Assembly: GCA_963737075.1 (NCBI GenBank)
Contig: CAVTRI010000004.1
Span: forward strand, 68,284 to 132,283
DNA: 64,000 nucleotides
Source of the DNA: CAVTRI01 sp963737075
GTDB lineage: Bacteria; Actinomycetota; Acidimicrobiia; Acidimicrobiales; Palsa-688
Direction: 5' to 3'
Part shown: piece after piece, positions 26,597-36,047 of the stretch
Layout of the letters: each line of letters opens with the position of its first letter
How positions within the stretch are numbered: position 1 is the first letter of the stretch
Made by a program: the position numbers and the translations under genes
The notes under the pieces: generated by a model
The model's input: only the letters and a program-made list of their open reading frames with translations
The model's database searches: none
Told to the model about the DNA's origin: nothing

Positions 26597-29032
26597 ATGA
26601 CTGACGTCACCACGCCGCCCACCCCGACCGAGAACGCTCCGCTGCCCGCCGACGAGCTCGCCCTCGTCGACGCCTATTGGCGGGCGGCGAACTACCTTTC
26701 GGTCGGACAGATCTACCTGCTCGACAACCCGCTGCTGCGCGAGCCGCTGCGTCTCGAGCACATCAAGCCGCGGTTGCTCGGCCACTGGGGCACGACTCCC
26801 GGGCTGAACTTCATTTACGCGCACATGAACCGGGTGATCCGGCGCGAGGACCTCGACGCCATCTACGTGACCGGCCCCGGTCACGGCGGCCCCGCGCTCG
26901 TGGCCAACGTGTATCTCGAGGGCACCTACAGCGAGATCTACCCCCACATCGGCCACCACGAGGAGGGGCTGGGACGCCTCTTCCGGCAGTTCTCGTTCCC
27001 CGGCGGGATCCCCAGCCACGTCGCCCCGGAGACACCAGGGTCGATCAACGAGGGCGGCGAGCTCGGCTACTCGCTCGCGCACGCCTACGGGGCGGCGTTC
27101 GACAACCCCGACCTGCTGGTCTGCTGCGTCGTCGGCGACGGAGAGGCCGAGACCGGCCCGCTGGCGGGAAGCTGGCACTCGAACAAATTCCTCAACCCGA
27201 TCACCGACGGCGCGGTGCTGCCGATCCTGCACCTGAACGGCTACAAGATCGCCAATCCGACCGTGCTCGCCCGCATCCCCGAGGACGAGTTACGTGCGCT
27301 GCTCGAAGGCTACGGCTACGCGCCACGGTTCGTAAGCGGCTCGGAGCCACACGAGATGCATCAGCAGATGGCGGCGACGCTCGATGAGGTCATGAGCGAG
27401 ATCTGTCGGCTTCAAGGCAACGCCCGCGAGCACAACGACCCGGCACGACCGCGCTGGCCGATGATCGTGCTGCGCACCCTCAAAGGGTGGACAGGCCCGA
27501 AGGAGGTCGACGGCGTGCCCGTCGAGGGCACCTTCCGCGCCCACCAGGTCCCGCTCGCCGAGGTGCGTTCGAATCCGGATCACCTGCGACAGCTTGAGCG
27601 ATGGATGCGCTCCTACCGACCCGAGGAGCTGTTCGACGACGCCGGGGCGCTGCGTCGGGACCTGGCAGGGTTGGTGCCCACCGGCGAGCGACGCATGGGG
27701 GCAAACCCGCACGCAAACGGCGGGCTGCTGACACGCCCGCTCGAGCTGCCTGACTTTCGCGACTACGCGGTCGACGTGCCCGCCCCCGGGGCCGCGACGG
27801 CCGAGGCCACGCGCGTTCTGGGTGGGTTTCTGCGCGACGTGATCGCGCAGAATCCCAACAACTTTCGGCTGGTGGGGCCCGACGAGACGGTCTCCAACCG
27901 GCTGACCGCGGTGTTCGAGAAGACCAACCGCGCCTGGGACGCGGAGTGGGTGCCCGGCGATGACCATCTCGCCCCCGACGGGCGGGTGATGGAGATCCTC
28001 AGCGAGCACCTCTGCGAGGGCTGGCTCGAGGGCTACCTCCTGACCGGCCGCCACGGCCTGTTCAACTCCTACGAGGCGTTCACCCACATCGTGGACTCGA
28101 TGTTCAACCAGCACGCCAAATGGCTGGAGACGACCAACAGGATCGCCTGGCGGCGACCGATCCCGTCGCTCAACTACCTGCTCTCCTCGCACGTCTGGCG
28201 CCAGGACCACAACGGCTTCACCCATCAAGACCCCGGGTTCATCGACCACGTGCTCAACAAGAAGCCCAGCATCATCCGGGTCTACCTCCCGCCCGACGCC
28301 AATTGCCTGCTGTCGACCGCCGACCACTGCCTGCGCAGCGTCCAATACGTCAACGTGATCGACATCGGCAAGCAACCCGCCCTGCAGTACCTGACGATGG
28401 ACGAGGCGATCATGCACTGCACGCGTGGCATCGGCATCTGGGAATGGGCCAGTAACGCCGACGGTAAACCCGATGTGGTGCTCGCCTGCGCGGGCGACGT
28501 GCCGACGCTCGAGACGGTCGCGGCGGCGGCGCTCCTACGCGAGCACCTGCCCGATCTGCGCGTGCGGGTGATCAACGTCGTCGACCTGATGCGCCTCGCG
28601 CCCGAGTCAGACCATCCGCACGGACTGCCCGATGCCGAATTCGATGCACTATTCACCCGTGACCGCCCAATCATCTTCGCCTACCACGGCTATCCGTGGC
28701 TGATCCATCGCCTCACGTATCGGCGCACCAACCACGATGGGATGCACGTGCGCGGCTACAAAGAAGAGGGCACCATAACCACCCCCTTCGACATGGTCAT
28801 GATGAACGACCTCGACCGCTTCCACCTCGTGATGGATGTCATCGACCGCGTGCCCGGTCTGCCCGAGCGGGCCGCCGCCCTCCGTCAGCACATGGGCGAC
28901 GAGCGCCTGCGCCACCGGGCCTACACCCGGCAGGTGGGCGACGACCCCCCCGACGTCCATGACTGGGTATGGCCGGGATCGCACTTCCCGCCTGGCGCGC
29001 CGACGGCCAGCCCGGACAGCCGGCCGGTGTAA
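26597..29032 (+). CDS. xfp: Phosphoketolase (xylulose-5-phosphate/fructose-6-phosphate)
   Basis: A thiamine-diphosphate enzyme that splits xylulose 5-phosphate (and often fructose 6-phosphate) with phosphate to acetyl phosphate plus glyceraldehyde 3-phosphate (or erythrose 4-phosphate). The 811-residue length is standard. Visible signatures: LGHWGTTPGLNFIYAHMNR, VTGPGHGGPALVAN, EGGELGYSLAHAYGAAFDNP and the ThDP/Mg motif GDGEAETGPLAGSWHSNKF; later, GRHGLFNSYEAF and SSHVWRQDHNGFTHQDPGF. GAGGAG lies 4 nt before ATG 26597. Acetate kinase starts 7 bp after its stop, so the pair makes acetate and ATP from acetyl phosphate. It is the only intact carbon-splitting enzyme of pentose-phosphate metabolism in the window. 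Confidence 0.96.
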   Translation: MTDVTTPPTPTENAPLPADELALVDAYWRAANYLSVGQIYLLDNPLLREPLRLEHIKPRLLGHWGTTPGLNFIYAHMNRVIRREDLDAIYVTGPGHGGPALVANVYLEGTYSEIYPHIGHHEEGLGRLFRQFSFPGGIPSHVAPETPGSINEGGELGYSLAHAYGAAFDNPDLLVCCVVGDGEAETGPLAGSWHSNKFLNPITDGAVLPILHLNGYKIANPTVLARIPEDELRALLEGYGYAPRFVSGSEPHEMHQQMAATLDEVMSEICRLQGNAREHNDPARPRWPMIVLRTLKGWTGPKEVDGVPVEGTFRAHQVPLAEVRSNPDHLRQLERWMRSYRPEELFDDAGALRRDLAGLVPTGERRMGANPHANGGLLTRPLELPDFRDYAVDVPAPGAATAEATRVLGGFLRDVIAQNPNNFRLVGPDETVSNRLTAVFEKTNRAWDAEWVPGDDHLAPDGRVMEILSEHLCEGWLEGYLLTGRHGLFNSYEAFTHIVDSMFNQHAKWLETTNRIAWRRPIPSLNYLLSSHVWRQDHNGFTHQDPGFIDHVLNKKPSIIRVYLPPDANCLLSTADHCLRSVQYVNVIDIGKQPALQYLTMDEAIMHCTRGIGIWEWASNADGKPDVVLACAGDVPTLETVAAAALLREHLPDLRVRVINVVDLMRLAPESDHPHGLPDAEFDALFTRDRPIIFAYHGYPWLIHRLTYRRTNHDGMHVRGYKEEGTITTPFDMVMMNDLDRFHLVMDVIDRVPGLPERAAALRQHMGDERLRHRAYTRQVGDDPPDVHDWVWPGSHFPPGAPTASPDSRPV

Positions 29033-29039
29033 GTCCGCC

Positions 29040-30137
29040 GTGCGCATCCTCGTCGTCAACGCGGGATCGAGCAGCCTCAAGCTGCGACTGCTCGGACCCA
29101 ACGACGAGAGCCTCGCCGAGCACGACCTCGACGCGCTGGAAACCGACGGCCAGGTTCGGAAGCTCGAAACGTTGATCGCAGGCTTGTCAGATGTTGACGC
29201 CGTGGGCCATCGCATCGTGCACGGCGGCGAACGGTTCGTGGGCCCGGTACTCATCGAGGCCGGAGTGGAGCAGGCGTTACGAGAGCTCACCGACCTCGCT
29301 CCGCTACACCAGGCCAAATCGCTCGCGGCGCTCGACGCCGTGAACGGGGCGCTTCCCGACACTCCCGCGGTGGCGTGCTTCGACACCGCGTTTCATGCCA
29401 CCCTTCCGGCCGCAGCCTTCACCTACCCGGTGCCCGGGGATTGGCGCAGGCGCTGGGGCGTACGACGATACGGTTTCCACGGCCTCTCACACGCCTACGC
29501 TTCTCGGCGCTCCGCCGAGCTGCTCGGTCGCGACAGCGCACGGATTGTCACCTGCCACCTCGGCGCCGGCGCCTCGCTCGCCGCCGTGCGCGACGGACAG
29601 TCGGTCGAGACAACCATGGGCTTCACGCCGCTCGACGGGCTGGTGATGGCCACCCGTTCGGGCAGCCTCGATCCCGGCCTCCTTCTATGGCTGCTCGAGC
29701 ACGCACACGTCGACGAGGCCGACCTGGCCGGCACTCTCGAGCACAACTGCGGCCTGCGGGCGCTGGCGGGCACACCGGACATGCGGGAGGTTTTACGCCG
29801 ACGAGAGGCGGGCGATGCCGAGGCCCACCTGGCGATCGAGGTCTATGTGCATCGCCTACGAGCCGAGATCGCCGCCATGACCGCCGCGCTGAGCGGTCTG
29901 GACGCGCTCGTCTTCACCGGTGGCGTCGGCGAACACTCGCCGCTGGTGCGCGAGCTTGCGTGTGCCGGGCTTGAGTTTCTGGGGGTGCGCATCGATCCAA
30001 CCGCCAACGCCCGGGCCGACGGTGACCAAGATGTGTCCGCGGCGAAGTCCGCGGCCTCGGTGCTGGTGATCGCGGCCCGCGAGGATCTCGAGATCGCCCG
30101 AGGCGTGCGCGAGGTACTCGGCAAAGCTGCTCGATGA
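29040..30137 (+). CDS. ackA: Acetate kinase
   Basis: Converts acetyl phosphate and ADP to acetate and ATP (reversible). The 365-residue protein carries the family motifs in order: VNAGSSSLKLRLL at the N-terminus, GHRIVHGGERF, CFDTAFHATLP (catalytic Asp), RYGFHGLSHAYAS, CHLGAGASLAAV, TRSGSLDPG and FTGGVGEHSPLVR. It is somewhat shorter than the usual 395-400 residues because surface loops are trimmed. The GTG at 29040 is chosen as it begins directly with VRILVVNAGSSS. It is separated from phosphoketolase by 7 bp and converges with the SMP-30 gene, whose end is 22 bp away. Confidence 0.95.
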   Translation: MRILVVNAGSSSLKLRLLGPNDESLAEHDLDALETDGQVRKLETLIAGLSDVDAVGHRIVHGGERFVGPVLIEAGVEQALRELTDLAPLHQAKSLAALDAVNGALPDTPAVACFDTAFHATLPAAAFTYPVPGDWRRRWGVRRYGFHGLSHAYASRRSAELLGRDSARIVTCHLGAGASLAAVRDGQSVETTMGFTPLDGLVMATRSGSLDPGLLLWLLEHAHVDEADLAGTLEHNCGLRALAGTPDMREVLRRREAGDAEAHLAIEVYVHRLRAEIAAMTAALSGLDALVFTGGVGEHSPLVRELACAGLEFLGVRIDPTANARADGDQDVSAAKSAASVLVIAAREDLEIARGVREVLGKAAR

Positions 30138-30159
30138 CTTCAAGCCGGTGGCGCATTGC

Positions 30160-31008
30160 TCATCGGACGAACCCGCGTGTCCGAAGGCCGGCCACACTGA
30201 CGCCGGCCCGGAACAGCGACCCTGCCATCGGGTCGACCCCCGACGCGAGACCCTCTCGGGAGGTCGTGATGAACAGCTGGTCCAGGTGCCGGCCTCCGAA
30301 CGTGCAGGCGGTGACCTTCTTGACGGGTAGCTCGACCACTTCGTCCAGGACGCCCGCGGGGGTGTAGCGCCGCACCGCTCCTCCCCCGTTGAGCGCCACC
30401 CAGACGCCCCCCGCCGTGTCGACCGTCAAGCCGTCGGGATGACCGCTTTCCGCCGGGATCTCGGCGAGCATTCTCGGCTCGGTCAATCCCTGTTCGCGGT
30501 CGTATTTGAATACCGCCACCTGCTGGGTCGGCGTGTCGATGTAGTAGCAGCGCCGGCCATCGGGACTCCAGTCGAGGCCGTTCGATTCGGTGACGCCCTG
30601 CAGCGCCACGGTAACTCCGCCACCGGGGTCAAGCCGGTACAGGGCTCCGGCTCCGGGCCGTTTGTCGTAGGCCATCGAGCCGCAATAGAAGCGCCCGTCG
30701 GGATCGCAGCCGCCCTCGTTCATGCGCACGGTCTCGTCGGTCCAGATCGGATCCAGCGGCTCGAGCGTCCCGTCGGCCGCCTCGAGCGCGAAGCCGCGCT
30801 CGACGCCGATCACGGCACCGCCGCCTTGGCGAGGCCGCAGCGCGGCGGCGATCGCGCCCACATGACGCCGGTCGATGTTGCCGTCGTGTTGAAGCGAAAG
30901 GACGTCACCCGCCAGCATGTCGACCCACCGCAGGCCACCCCACCGCTCTGACCAGACGGGCCCCTCACCGTGGTAGGCGACCGGGTCGGTGATTTGCTCA
31001 GTCCGCAC
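30160..31008 (-). CDS. SMP-30/gluconolactonase-family lactonase
   Basis: Six-bladed beta-propeller calcium/zinc lactonases of the SMP-30 (regucalcin/gluconolactonase) family hydrolyse aldonolactones. The 282-residue protein shows YHGEGPVWSERWGGLRWVDM (metal ligand Glu in blade 1), MNEGGCDPDGRFYCGSM, TESNGLDWSPDGRRCYYID (metal ligand Asn) and the terminal CTFGGRHLDQLFITTSREGL. It lies 24 bp downstream of zwf on the same strand, so a role in hydrolysing a Zwf-derived or hexuronate-derived lactone is plausible; classical 6-phosphogluconolactonase (pgl) is absent. A second lactonase of the same length, very similar in sequence, is encoded at 37.9 kb next to a Zwf paralogue. Confidence 0.88.
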   Translation of the reverse strand: MRTEQITDPVAYHGEGPVWSERWGGLRWVDMLAGDVLSLQHDGNIDRRHVGAIAAALRPRQGGGAVIGVERGFALEAADGTLEPLDPIWTDETVRMNEGGCDPDGRFYCGSMAYDKRPGAGALYRLDPGGGVTVALQGVTESNGLDWSPDGRRCYYIDTPTQQVAVFKYDREQGLTEPRMLAEIPAESGHPDGLTVDTAGGVWVALNGGGAVRRYTPAGVLDEVVELPVKKVTACTFGGRHLDQLFITTSREGLASGVDPMAGSLFRAGVSVAGLRTRGFVR

Positions 31009-31032
31009 GGGCCCGCCCGAGAGAAGAGATCG

Positions 31033-32484
31033 TCATCGGTAGCGCAGGTGCCAGCGGTACGGGGCGACAAGCTGTTCACTCGCCGCGGGGCCCCACGAGC
31101 CGCGGGCATAAGGCAGCGGGCTGGGAGGCTGCTTCAGGAGCGGGTCCGACACCTGCCACAGCCGCTCGATCCCCGTCGCACTGGTGAACAGCGTTTGGTC
31201 TCCGAGCATCGCGTCGTGGAGCAGGCGCTCGTAGCCTTCGAGCTCATGGGCGATGTCGAACGATTCTCTGTAGCGAAAGGTCAGCGACGCGGGAGCAAGG
31301 TCCATCGTCGCTCCCGGCTCCTTGGCCAGAAAGTCGATCCCGATCACGCCGGGCTCTGACAGTTCGAAGGAGATCCTATTTGATCCGGCAGCGACTGCGC
31401 CGCCGGGGACCGCGAACAGGCGGTCAGGAGCCTGATGGAACCCCAGCGTGACAGTCTGTCGGCTCTGCGCAAGCGCCTTGCCGGTGCGCACGTGGAAGGG
31501 GACCCCGTGCCAGCGCTCGTTGTCGATCAGCACCTCGAGCGCGGCGAACGTCTCCACCGTCGAGTCGGCCGCCACCCCGGGCTCCGAGCGGTAGCCGTCG
31601 TACTGGCCGTACACCACGCGCCCCGGGCTGAGCGGCTTGAGCGCGTCGAACACCTTCCCAGCCGCCTGGCGAAGAGACGTCGCGTCCAGGCGGCTCGGCG
31701 GCTCCATGGCGATGAAGCCGAGCAGGTGAAAGAGGTGCGTCACGACCATGTCGCGGAAGGTTCCAGTCTGCTCGAAGAAGCCGGCTCGGCCTTCGATCGT
31801 CAGTTGCTCGGGGACGTCGATCTGCACATAGGCGATGTGCCGGCGGTTCCAGACCGGTTCGAACAGTCCGTTTGAGAAGCGAAACGCGAGGATATTCTGT
31901 ACGGGCTCCTTGCCGAGGAAGTGGTCGATACGGAAGATCCGCGACTCCCCGAGCACGGAGTGCAAGATTTTGTCGAGGGCCCGCGCCGAGGGCAGGTCGT
32001 GCCCAAACGGCTTCTCGACGATCAGTCGTGCCCGCTGGCCCAGACCCGATGCCCCCAGCATCGACACCATCGGCACGAAGGCGTCGGGCGGCACCGCGAG
32101 GTGAAACAGTCGGCGTGCATCGCCGCCGAGGTCCGCCTCGGCAGCGGCCAGAGCGTGCACGAGCGGATCGGGTTCGTCCGCAGAGGCCGTCGCGAACAGC
32201 AGGTTCTCGGCAAAGGGCACCCAGTTGTTGTCGGTGACCTCGCGGCGACCGAACTGGCGCACAGCCTCGCGCACATGAGCACGGAAACCGCGGGTGTCCC
32301 GATCCCGCCCAGGCCGGCCGCAGCCGATGATCCGATAGCGCTCGGGCATCAAACCGGCGACGGCGAGATGAAACAGGCCCGGCAGCAACTTGCGGGTGGC
32401 CAGGTTGCCGGTCGCGCCGAACAGAACAAGCACCTGGTCGGCGGGCCGCGCGGGCGCCGGTCGGGGTGAGCCGGGCGTGCTCAC
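31033..32484 (-). CDS. zwf: Glucose-6-phosphate 1-dehydrogenase
   Basis: Oxidises glucose 6-phosphate to 6-phosphogluconolactone with NAD(P)+. The 483-residue protein keeps every diagnostic residue: VLFGATGNLATRKLLPGLF (nucleotide fold), RLIVEKPFGHD (Lys of EKPFG), FRIDHFLGKEPVQNILAFRF (substrate-binding and catalytic block), and RDMVVTHLFHLLGFIAMEPP, where the catalytic-base His is present although NHMLQ has become THLFH. It overlaps the upstream HAD gene by 4 bp and is 24 bp from the lactonase gene, so the three form one unit. Glucose 6-phosphate could come from the GH65-pgmB block. Confidence 0.94.
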   Translation of the reverse strand: MSTPGSPRPAPARPADQVLVLFGATGNLATRKLLPGLFHLAVAGLMPERYRIIGCGRPGRDRDTRGFRAHVREAVRQFGRREVTDNNWVPFAENLLFATASADEPDPLVHALAAAEADLGGDARRLFHLAVPPDAFVPMVSMLGASGLGQRARLIVEKPFGHDLPSARALDKILHSVLGESRIFRIDHFLGKEPVQNILAFRFSNGLFEPVWNRRHIAYVQIDVPEQLTIEGRAGFFEQTGTFRDMVVTHLFHLLGFIAMEPPSRLDATSLRQAAGKVFDALKPLSPGRVVYGQYDGYRSEPGVAADSTVETFAALEVLIDNERWHGVPFHVRTGKALAQSRQTVTLGFHQAPDRLFAVPGGAVAAGSNRISFELSEPGVIGIDFLAKEPGATMDLAPASLTFRYRESFDIAHELEGYERLLHDAMLGDQTLFTSATGIERLWQVSDPLLKQPPSPLPYARGSWGPAASEQLVAPYRWHLRYR

Positions 32485-33167
32485 GTCGAACCGGGGCTCA
32501 CAGGCAGCCCGTCCTCAAGCGAGACGATCGCGTAGTCGGCGCCGGCGTCGCTCAGCTGCTGGACGTTGAAGTGGTGGCTGCCGACGCCGACGCACTGAAT
32601 TCCCGCGGCGTGCGCGCCCTCGACATCGTGAGGCGTGTCGCCGACCACAAGCGCCTGCTCGGGCGTGAGGGTCTCGCCGTACACCACTTGGCCCCGCTTC
32701 AGCGCGGTCCTGGTCAGCTCGCCGCGATCGTTGGAGTCAGAGCCGTAGCCGCCGAAGGAGAAGAAGCGGTTCAGCCGCCCGCGATGCAGCTTGATGTGGG
32801 CGGCTGCCTCGAGGTTGCCGGTGACCAGTCCGAGCAGGTGGCCGTCCTCGATCAACTTGGGCAGCAGCTCTCGGACCCCGGGGAGCACCCGGTAGTCCTG
32901 TGACTCCTCCACGGTCTGGTGAAGGTAGAAAAGGCGTCGCTCGAGCAGTCGGGTGAACTCCTTGCGCTCGGGTGGGCGATGAAGCACGGACTCGAAGGTC
33001 TTGCGGCCCACGTCAGGGTCGGTCATGCCAGTGTCGGTGAACTGTCCGATGTCGGCTGGGATACCGTACAGCTCGTCGAACGCCATCCGCCACGAGGCAG
33101 CCCCGGCGCCACCGGTGATGATCAGGGTGCCGTCGATGTCGAACAGGACCGCGATTCGGTCGGACAT
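32481..33167 (-). CDS. HAD-superfamily phosphatase (phosphoglycolate phosphatase-like)
   Basis: A 228-residue HAD hydrolase with a small alpha-helical C1 cap. Motif I is LFDIDGTLIITGG (Asp9 nucleophile, Asp11), motif II LVTGNLEAAAHIKL, and motif IV VVGDTPHDVEGAHAAG. The cap region (about 20-95) is variable and does not fix the substrate; phosphoglycolate or a sugar phosphate is typical. Translation overlaps zwf by four bases, so it belongs to the zwf-lactonase transcript. Confidence 0.82.
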   Translation of the reverse strand: MSDRIAVLFDIDGTLIITGGAGAASWRMAFDELYGIPADIGQFTDTGMTDPDVGRKTFESVLHRPPERKEFTRLLERRLFYLHQTVEESQDYRVLPGVRELLPKLIEDGHLLGLVTGNLEAAAHIKLHRGRLNRFFSFGGYGSDSNDRGELTRTALKRGQVVYGETLTPEQALVVGDTPHDVEGAHAAGIQCVGVGSHHFNVQQLSDAGADYAIVSLEDGLPVSPGST

Positions 33168-33188
33168 GTCAGCTCTCCAGCTTGCTCG

Positions 33189-33681
33189 TCATGGGGCAGG
33201 TTTCGCCGGGATGCGTTCCTCGGTGCCCGGAACCTTGATCATCAGGTTGGGCCGGTCGACGCCGGCCCACAAGCGCCGCGCCGCGGCCACCGTGCCGGCC
33301 GTGTCGTGCGCCAACTCGGGCGAGACCTCCATGCTCACGTAGCCGTCGGCGGCGTTGGTCCCCTCGTAGACGTCGCGGAGCAGGTCTGCGGCCGCCTGCA
33401 GGTCCACGATGGCGAAGCCCTTCGTACACCGCCTTGACGTCCGGGGACGATGACGTATGGGCACTCGGCGAGAGCCTGGTCGTAGTCGGTGGAACCGACG
33501 ATCGCCTTCTCGAAGATCGACGGGTTCGAAGTAAGGCCGTGAGCCCATCCTCACCTACCATTCGCTCGAACTCCCCAGACCTGAGCCGCGCACAGAGGAT
33601 GTTGCCAAACCAGACGCCTTGACCGAGCGCGTGGATCTCGTTAATCCGACCCGTAGGGGGCAACTTGGACGTGGCCATCAA
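33189..33681 (-). pseudogene. tal: Transaldolase, frameshifted and truncated
   Basis: Transaldolase moves a dihydroxyacetone unit in the non-oxidative pentose phosphate pathway. The N-terminus NEIHALGQGVWFGNILCARL and EDGLT are in one frame, TSNPSIFEKAIVGSTDYDQA in a second, and DLQAAADLLRDVYEGTNAAD then GYVSMEVSPELAHDT and PNLMIKVPGT in a third. PNLMIKVPGT holds the Schiff-base lysine, but the protein stops shortly after (RIPAKPAP), losing more than half of the barrel. At least two frameshifts plus a C-terminal deletion make this an unambiguous pseudogene. It lies between the HAD and hydroxyacid dehydrogenase genes on the same strand. Confidence 0.88.
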
Positions 33682-33775
33682 ACTCCCTTCAGCGCCCAGA
33701 CCGCAGCGCTCGGCGGGTTACAAAGCGAGGCAAGCTCGGACACACCACCGTCAGTCGACACGCGAGGCACCCGCA

Positions 33776-34816
33776 TCAGTAGAAACGCTCCGGATCGACG
33801 CGGCCGACCAGCGGCTGACCGCTGACATAGAGGCGCAGGTTCTCGCAGAACAACTCGATGATGCGCTGGTTTTCGTGTACGGACAAGGCAGCGGTGTGCA
33901 GGCTGACGAGCACGTTCGGTAGATCCCACAACGGACTGTCAAAGGGGAGCGGCTCTGTGGCAAAGACGTCGAGGGCAGCGCCGCTCAGTCGTTTCTGGCG
34001 CAGCGCCTGCACCAACGCCGGCTCGTCGATTACCTGGCCACGGCCGACGTTGACCAGGATGGCGCCCGGTTTGATCTGCTCGAACGCGGCGGCGTCGAGC
34101 AGTCCGCGCGTCTCCTCGGTCAGCGGCAGCGTGACTACGAGCGCGTCGATCCGTCCCAGCACGCCATGTAGGCCGTCGGTCGCATACACCTCGTCGATGT
34201 GCGGAGAGTCACTCTCGCCGCGCCGGTTGATGCCGATCGTCTGCATCCCAAGCGCCTTGACGCGACGGGCGACCTCCGTTCCGATCGCACCCAAACCCAG
34301 CACCAGGACGGTGCCACCGCGCAACTCCCCCACGGGATAGTGGTCCCAGTGGTGCGCTCGCTGATCGGCCTGAAGGCGTGGTACGCCTCTGGCAAAATAA
34401 AGCAGCCCCAACAGACAGAACTCCGCCAACGGCCCCCCATGCACACCGATGGCCCTCGTGATCACGACCCGCCTAAGGTCGGCGTCGCTTAGCCCGGCCG
34501 CCTTGACTTGCTCGCCCGTGCCATCCGCGGTCCCCTGCACCCACCGTAGGCCCGGGTTACGTCGCACCACTGCCGCCAAGCCCTCCGGCGAGTCGCCTGG
34601 AAGGCCGAAGAGCACCTCGGCCCTGTCGAGCAGCTCCTCCCACCGGCGCTGCGCATCGAGGTCGCGATGAAAGCCATCGACTCCGCGATGATCCCCGGGG
34701 TATCGCACCGGAGGCAGCAGATCCGGCTCGTACAACACCTCGATTCCCTCGCCGACGGCACGCACCAGTTTGACCAGCGCCGCGTCCATTGGCGTTGCAA
34801 TAGTCACAGTGACCAC
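33776..34816 (-). CDS. D-2-hydroxyacid dehydrogenase family protein
   Basis: A 346-residue NAD(P)-dependent D-2-hydroxyacid dehydrogenase (glyoxylate/hydroxypyruvate reductase-like). The Rossmann motif VLGLGAIGTEVARRV lies near residue 173; the catalytic trio is visible as Arg in VNVGRGQVIDE, Glu in FATEPLPFDSPLW, and His in VSLHTAALSVHEN (usually SPHTAA, here SLHTAA). The N-terminal catalytic domain includes GTADGTGEQV where others have the substrate loop. It leads the minus-strand unit running toward tal, HAD, zwf and the lactonase, about 95 bp ahead of tal. Substrate unknown; a sugar-derived 2-ketoacid is reasonable in context. Confidence 0.85.
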   Translation of the reverse strand: MVTVTIATPMDAALVKLVRAVGEGIEVLYEPDLLPPVRYPGDHRGVDGFHRDLDAQRRWEELLDRAEVLFGLPGDSPEGLAAVVRRNPGLRWVQGTADGTGEQVKAAGLSDADLRRVVITRAIGVHGGPLAEFCLLGLLYFARGVPRLQADQRAHHWDHYPVGELRGGTVLVLGLGAIGTEVARRVKALGMQTIGINRRGESDSPHIDEVYATDGLHGVLGRIDALVVTLPLTEETRGLLDAAAFEQIKPGAILVNVGRGQVIDEPALVQALRQKRLSGAALDVFATEPLPFDSPLWDLPNVLVSLHTAALSVHENQRIIELFCENLRLYVSGQPLVGRVDPERFY

Positions 34817-35197
34817 GCTCAGCGCTACAACCCCCCTGCGTTCGAGCCAGGGAACGAATCACCACATCGCTGCCGCCTGGGAGCACAGCGTAGGCGCACT
34901 ATACTGTCCCTCCCCCCGTCCAACCAGCAGTCTGGCGGAACGTCAAGTGGTCGAAGCGCCCGAGCGAGCGCCACCACCTTGCCCGTGCGGTAGCCATCGT
35001 CGATGCGCCTCAGCGATGCACCGACCCCGCGATCCCGAGGCGAACGCGGACGGAAGGTGCCCGAGCTCACGAGAGACTCGCGAGCTCGATGAGCCCACAT
35101 TTAGTCTGCGCAGAGCGCCCACGTTCGAACAGCCGCCGGCGCCTGTTCGTCAGCTTCAGGCTTGAGGGGCGGGCCAACACCCTGCGACAGTCCAGGC
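34817..35197. other. No gene recognised
   Basis: About 380 bp upstream of the hydroxyacid dehydrogenase. It should hold that gene's promoter, but I could not assign one. No convincing coding frame. Confidence 0.35.
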
Positions 35198-35350
35198 ATG
35201 ACCGCAGCACGCCTCAACAACCATCATCGGAACACGCTGGAGAAGATCTTCAGCCGCTCGTCGAGCGGCAATATCGAATGGCGAGAAGTGCTGCTCTCAC
35301 TGGCGGCGATCGGCACCACTGCCGAGGAGGATCGGCGCTCGTGGTGCTGA
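35198..35350 (+). pseudogene. Conserved small hypothetical protein, truncated
   Basis: ATG 35198 opens a 50-codon frame reading MTAARLNNHHRNTLEKIFSR, then SGNIEWREVLLSLAAIGTTAEE. This resembles the N-terminal part of a roughly 80-residue actinobacterial hypothetical protein with a HicA-like look (LNNHHR.TLEKIF..P.S.NIEWRDVL). The expected second half is absent, so it seems to be a broken gene. The comparison is from memory and the family name should be checked. Confidence 0.35.
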
Positions 35351-35565
35351 CCGATGTGCCTCGCGATCACCCAGGCGACGCGGCCGCCTGCGCCGTTAGC
35401 CATACGTCGCCGGCCCCAATCTGCGACCGCCGTAAGATCGCAGCGTACAGCCGCCTGACGATGACGGCACGCACGGTCGAGACGATTTGTAGCCCTCCAT
35501 TTTGGGCGCTCGCTGTGGTGGAAGGTATTGTGTTTATCGTCTGGTTTTGTGCCAAGGAGGGTGTC

Positions 35566-36037
35566 GTGCGCACGAGCCGAGTGGTGACTCTGGCTGCCCT
35601 CTACGGCGCGGGAGGCACCGTCGCGGCCCGCGGGTCGCCGAACGGCTCGGCGTCCCGTTCCTCGATCGTGCGATCCCGAGTTCGGGCGCGAAACGCGCGT
35701 GTCTTCTCGAGGCGGCGGTCACAGAGGCGGACGACGAGCCCCGGAGCCACTGGAACCGGACTCGAACCCCTCACCCGAACCTCGCCCCCGAGCGGAGCCT
35801 CGGGGGCGAAGGTTCGAACGACTCGACCTAGAGAGCCGTACGCTCCACGGCGAGATCGAGCGATTGACCGCGCGCGGCGGGACGACGTGAGGAGCGTCTA
35901 CGGGGTCGACGGTGAACAACCCCGCGCTCTTCCACCTGATGACCGTCGCGATCTCACTCGGCGTCGACGTCTGGGCCAATGTGATCGTGGCCGGGAGGGA
36001 GTCGCTCACCGGAGATCCCACGCCGGCCCCGGCGTGA
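35566..36037 (+). pseudogene. Cytidylate kinase-like protein, decayed (copy B)
   Basis: After AAGGAGG and GTG 35566 the first frame reads VVTLAALYGAGGTVAARG, matching the start of the intact gene at 22209. A one-base insertion then throws the frame; ERLGVPFLDRAIPSSGAKRA follows in a second, FERLDLESRTLHGEIERL in a third, and VYGVDGE, then FHLMTVAISLGVDVWANVIV, ends at 36037 in further frames. The total is 472 bp against 693 in copy A, so internal deletion has occurred as well. It directly precedes the second GH2 relic just as copy A precedes the first. Confidence 0.8.
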
Positions 36038-36047
36038 GACCGTAACT

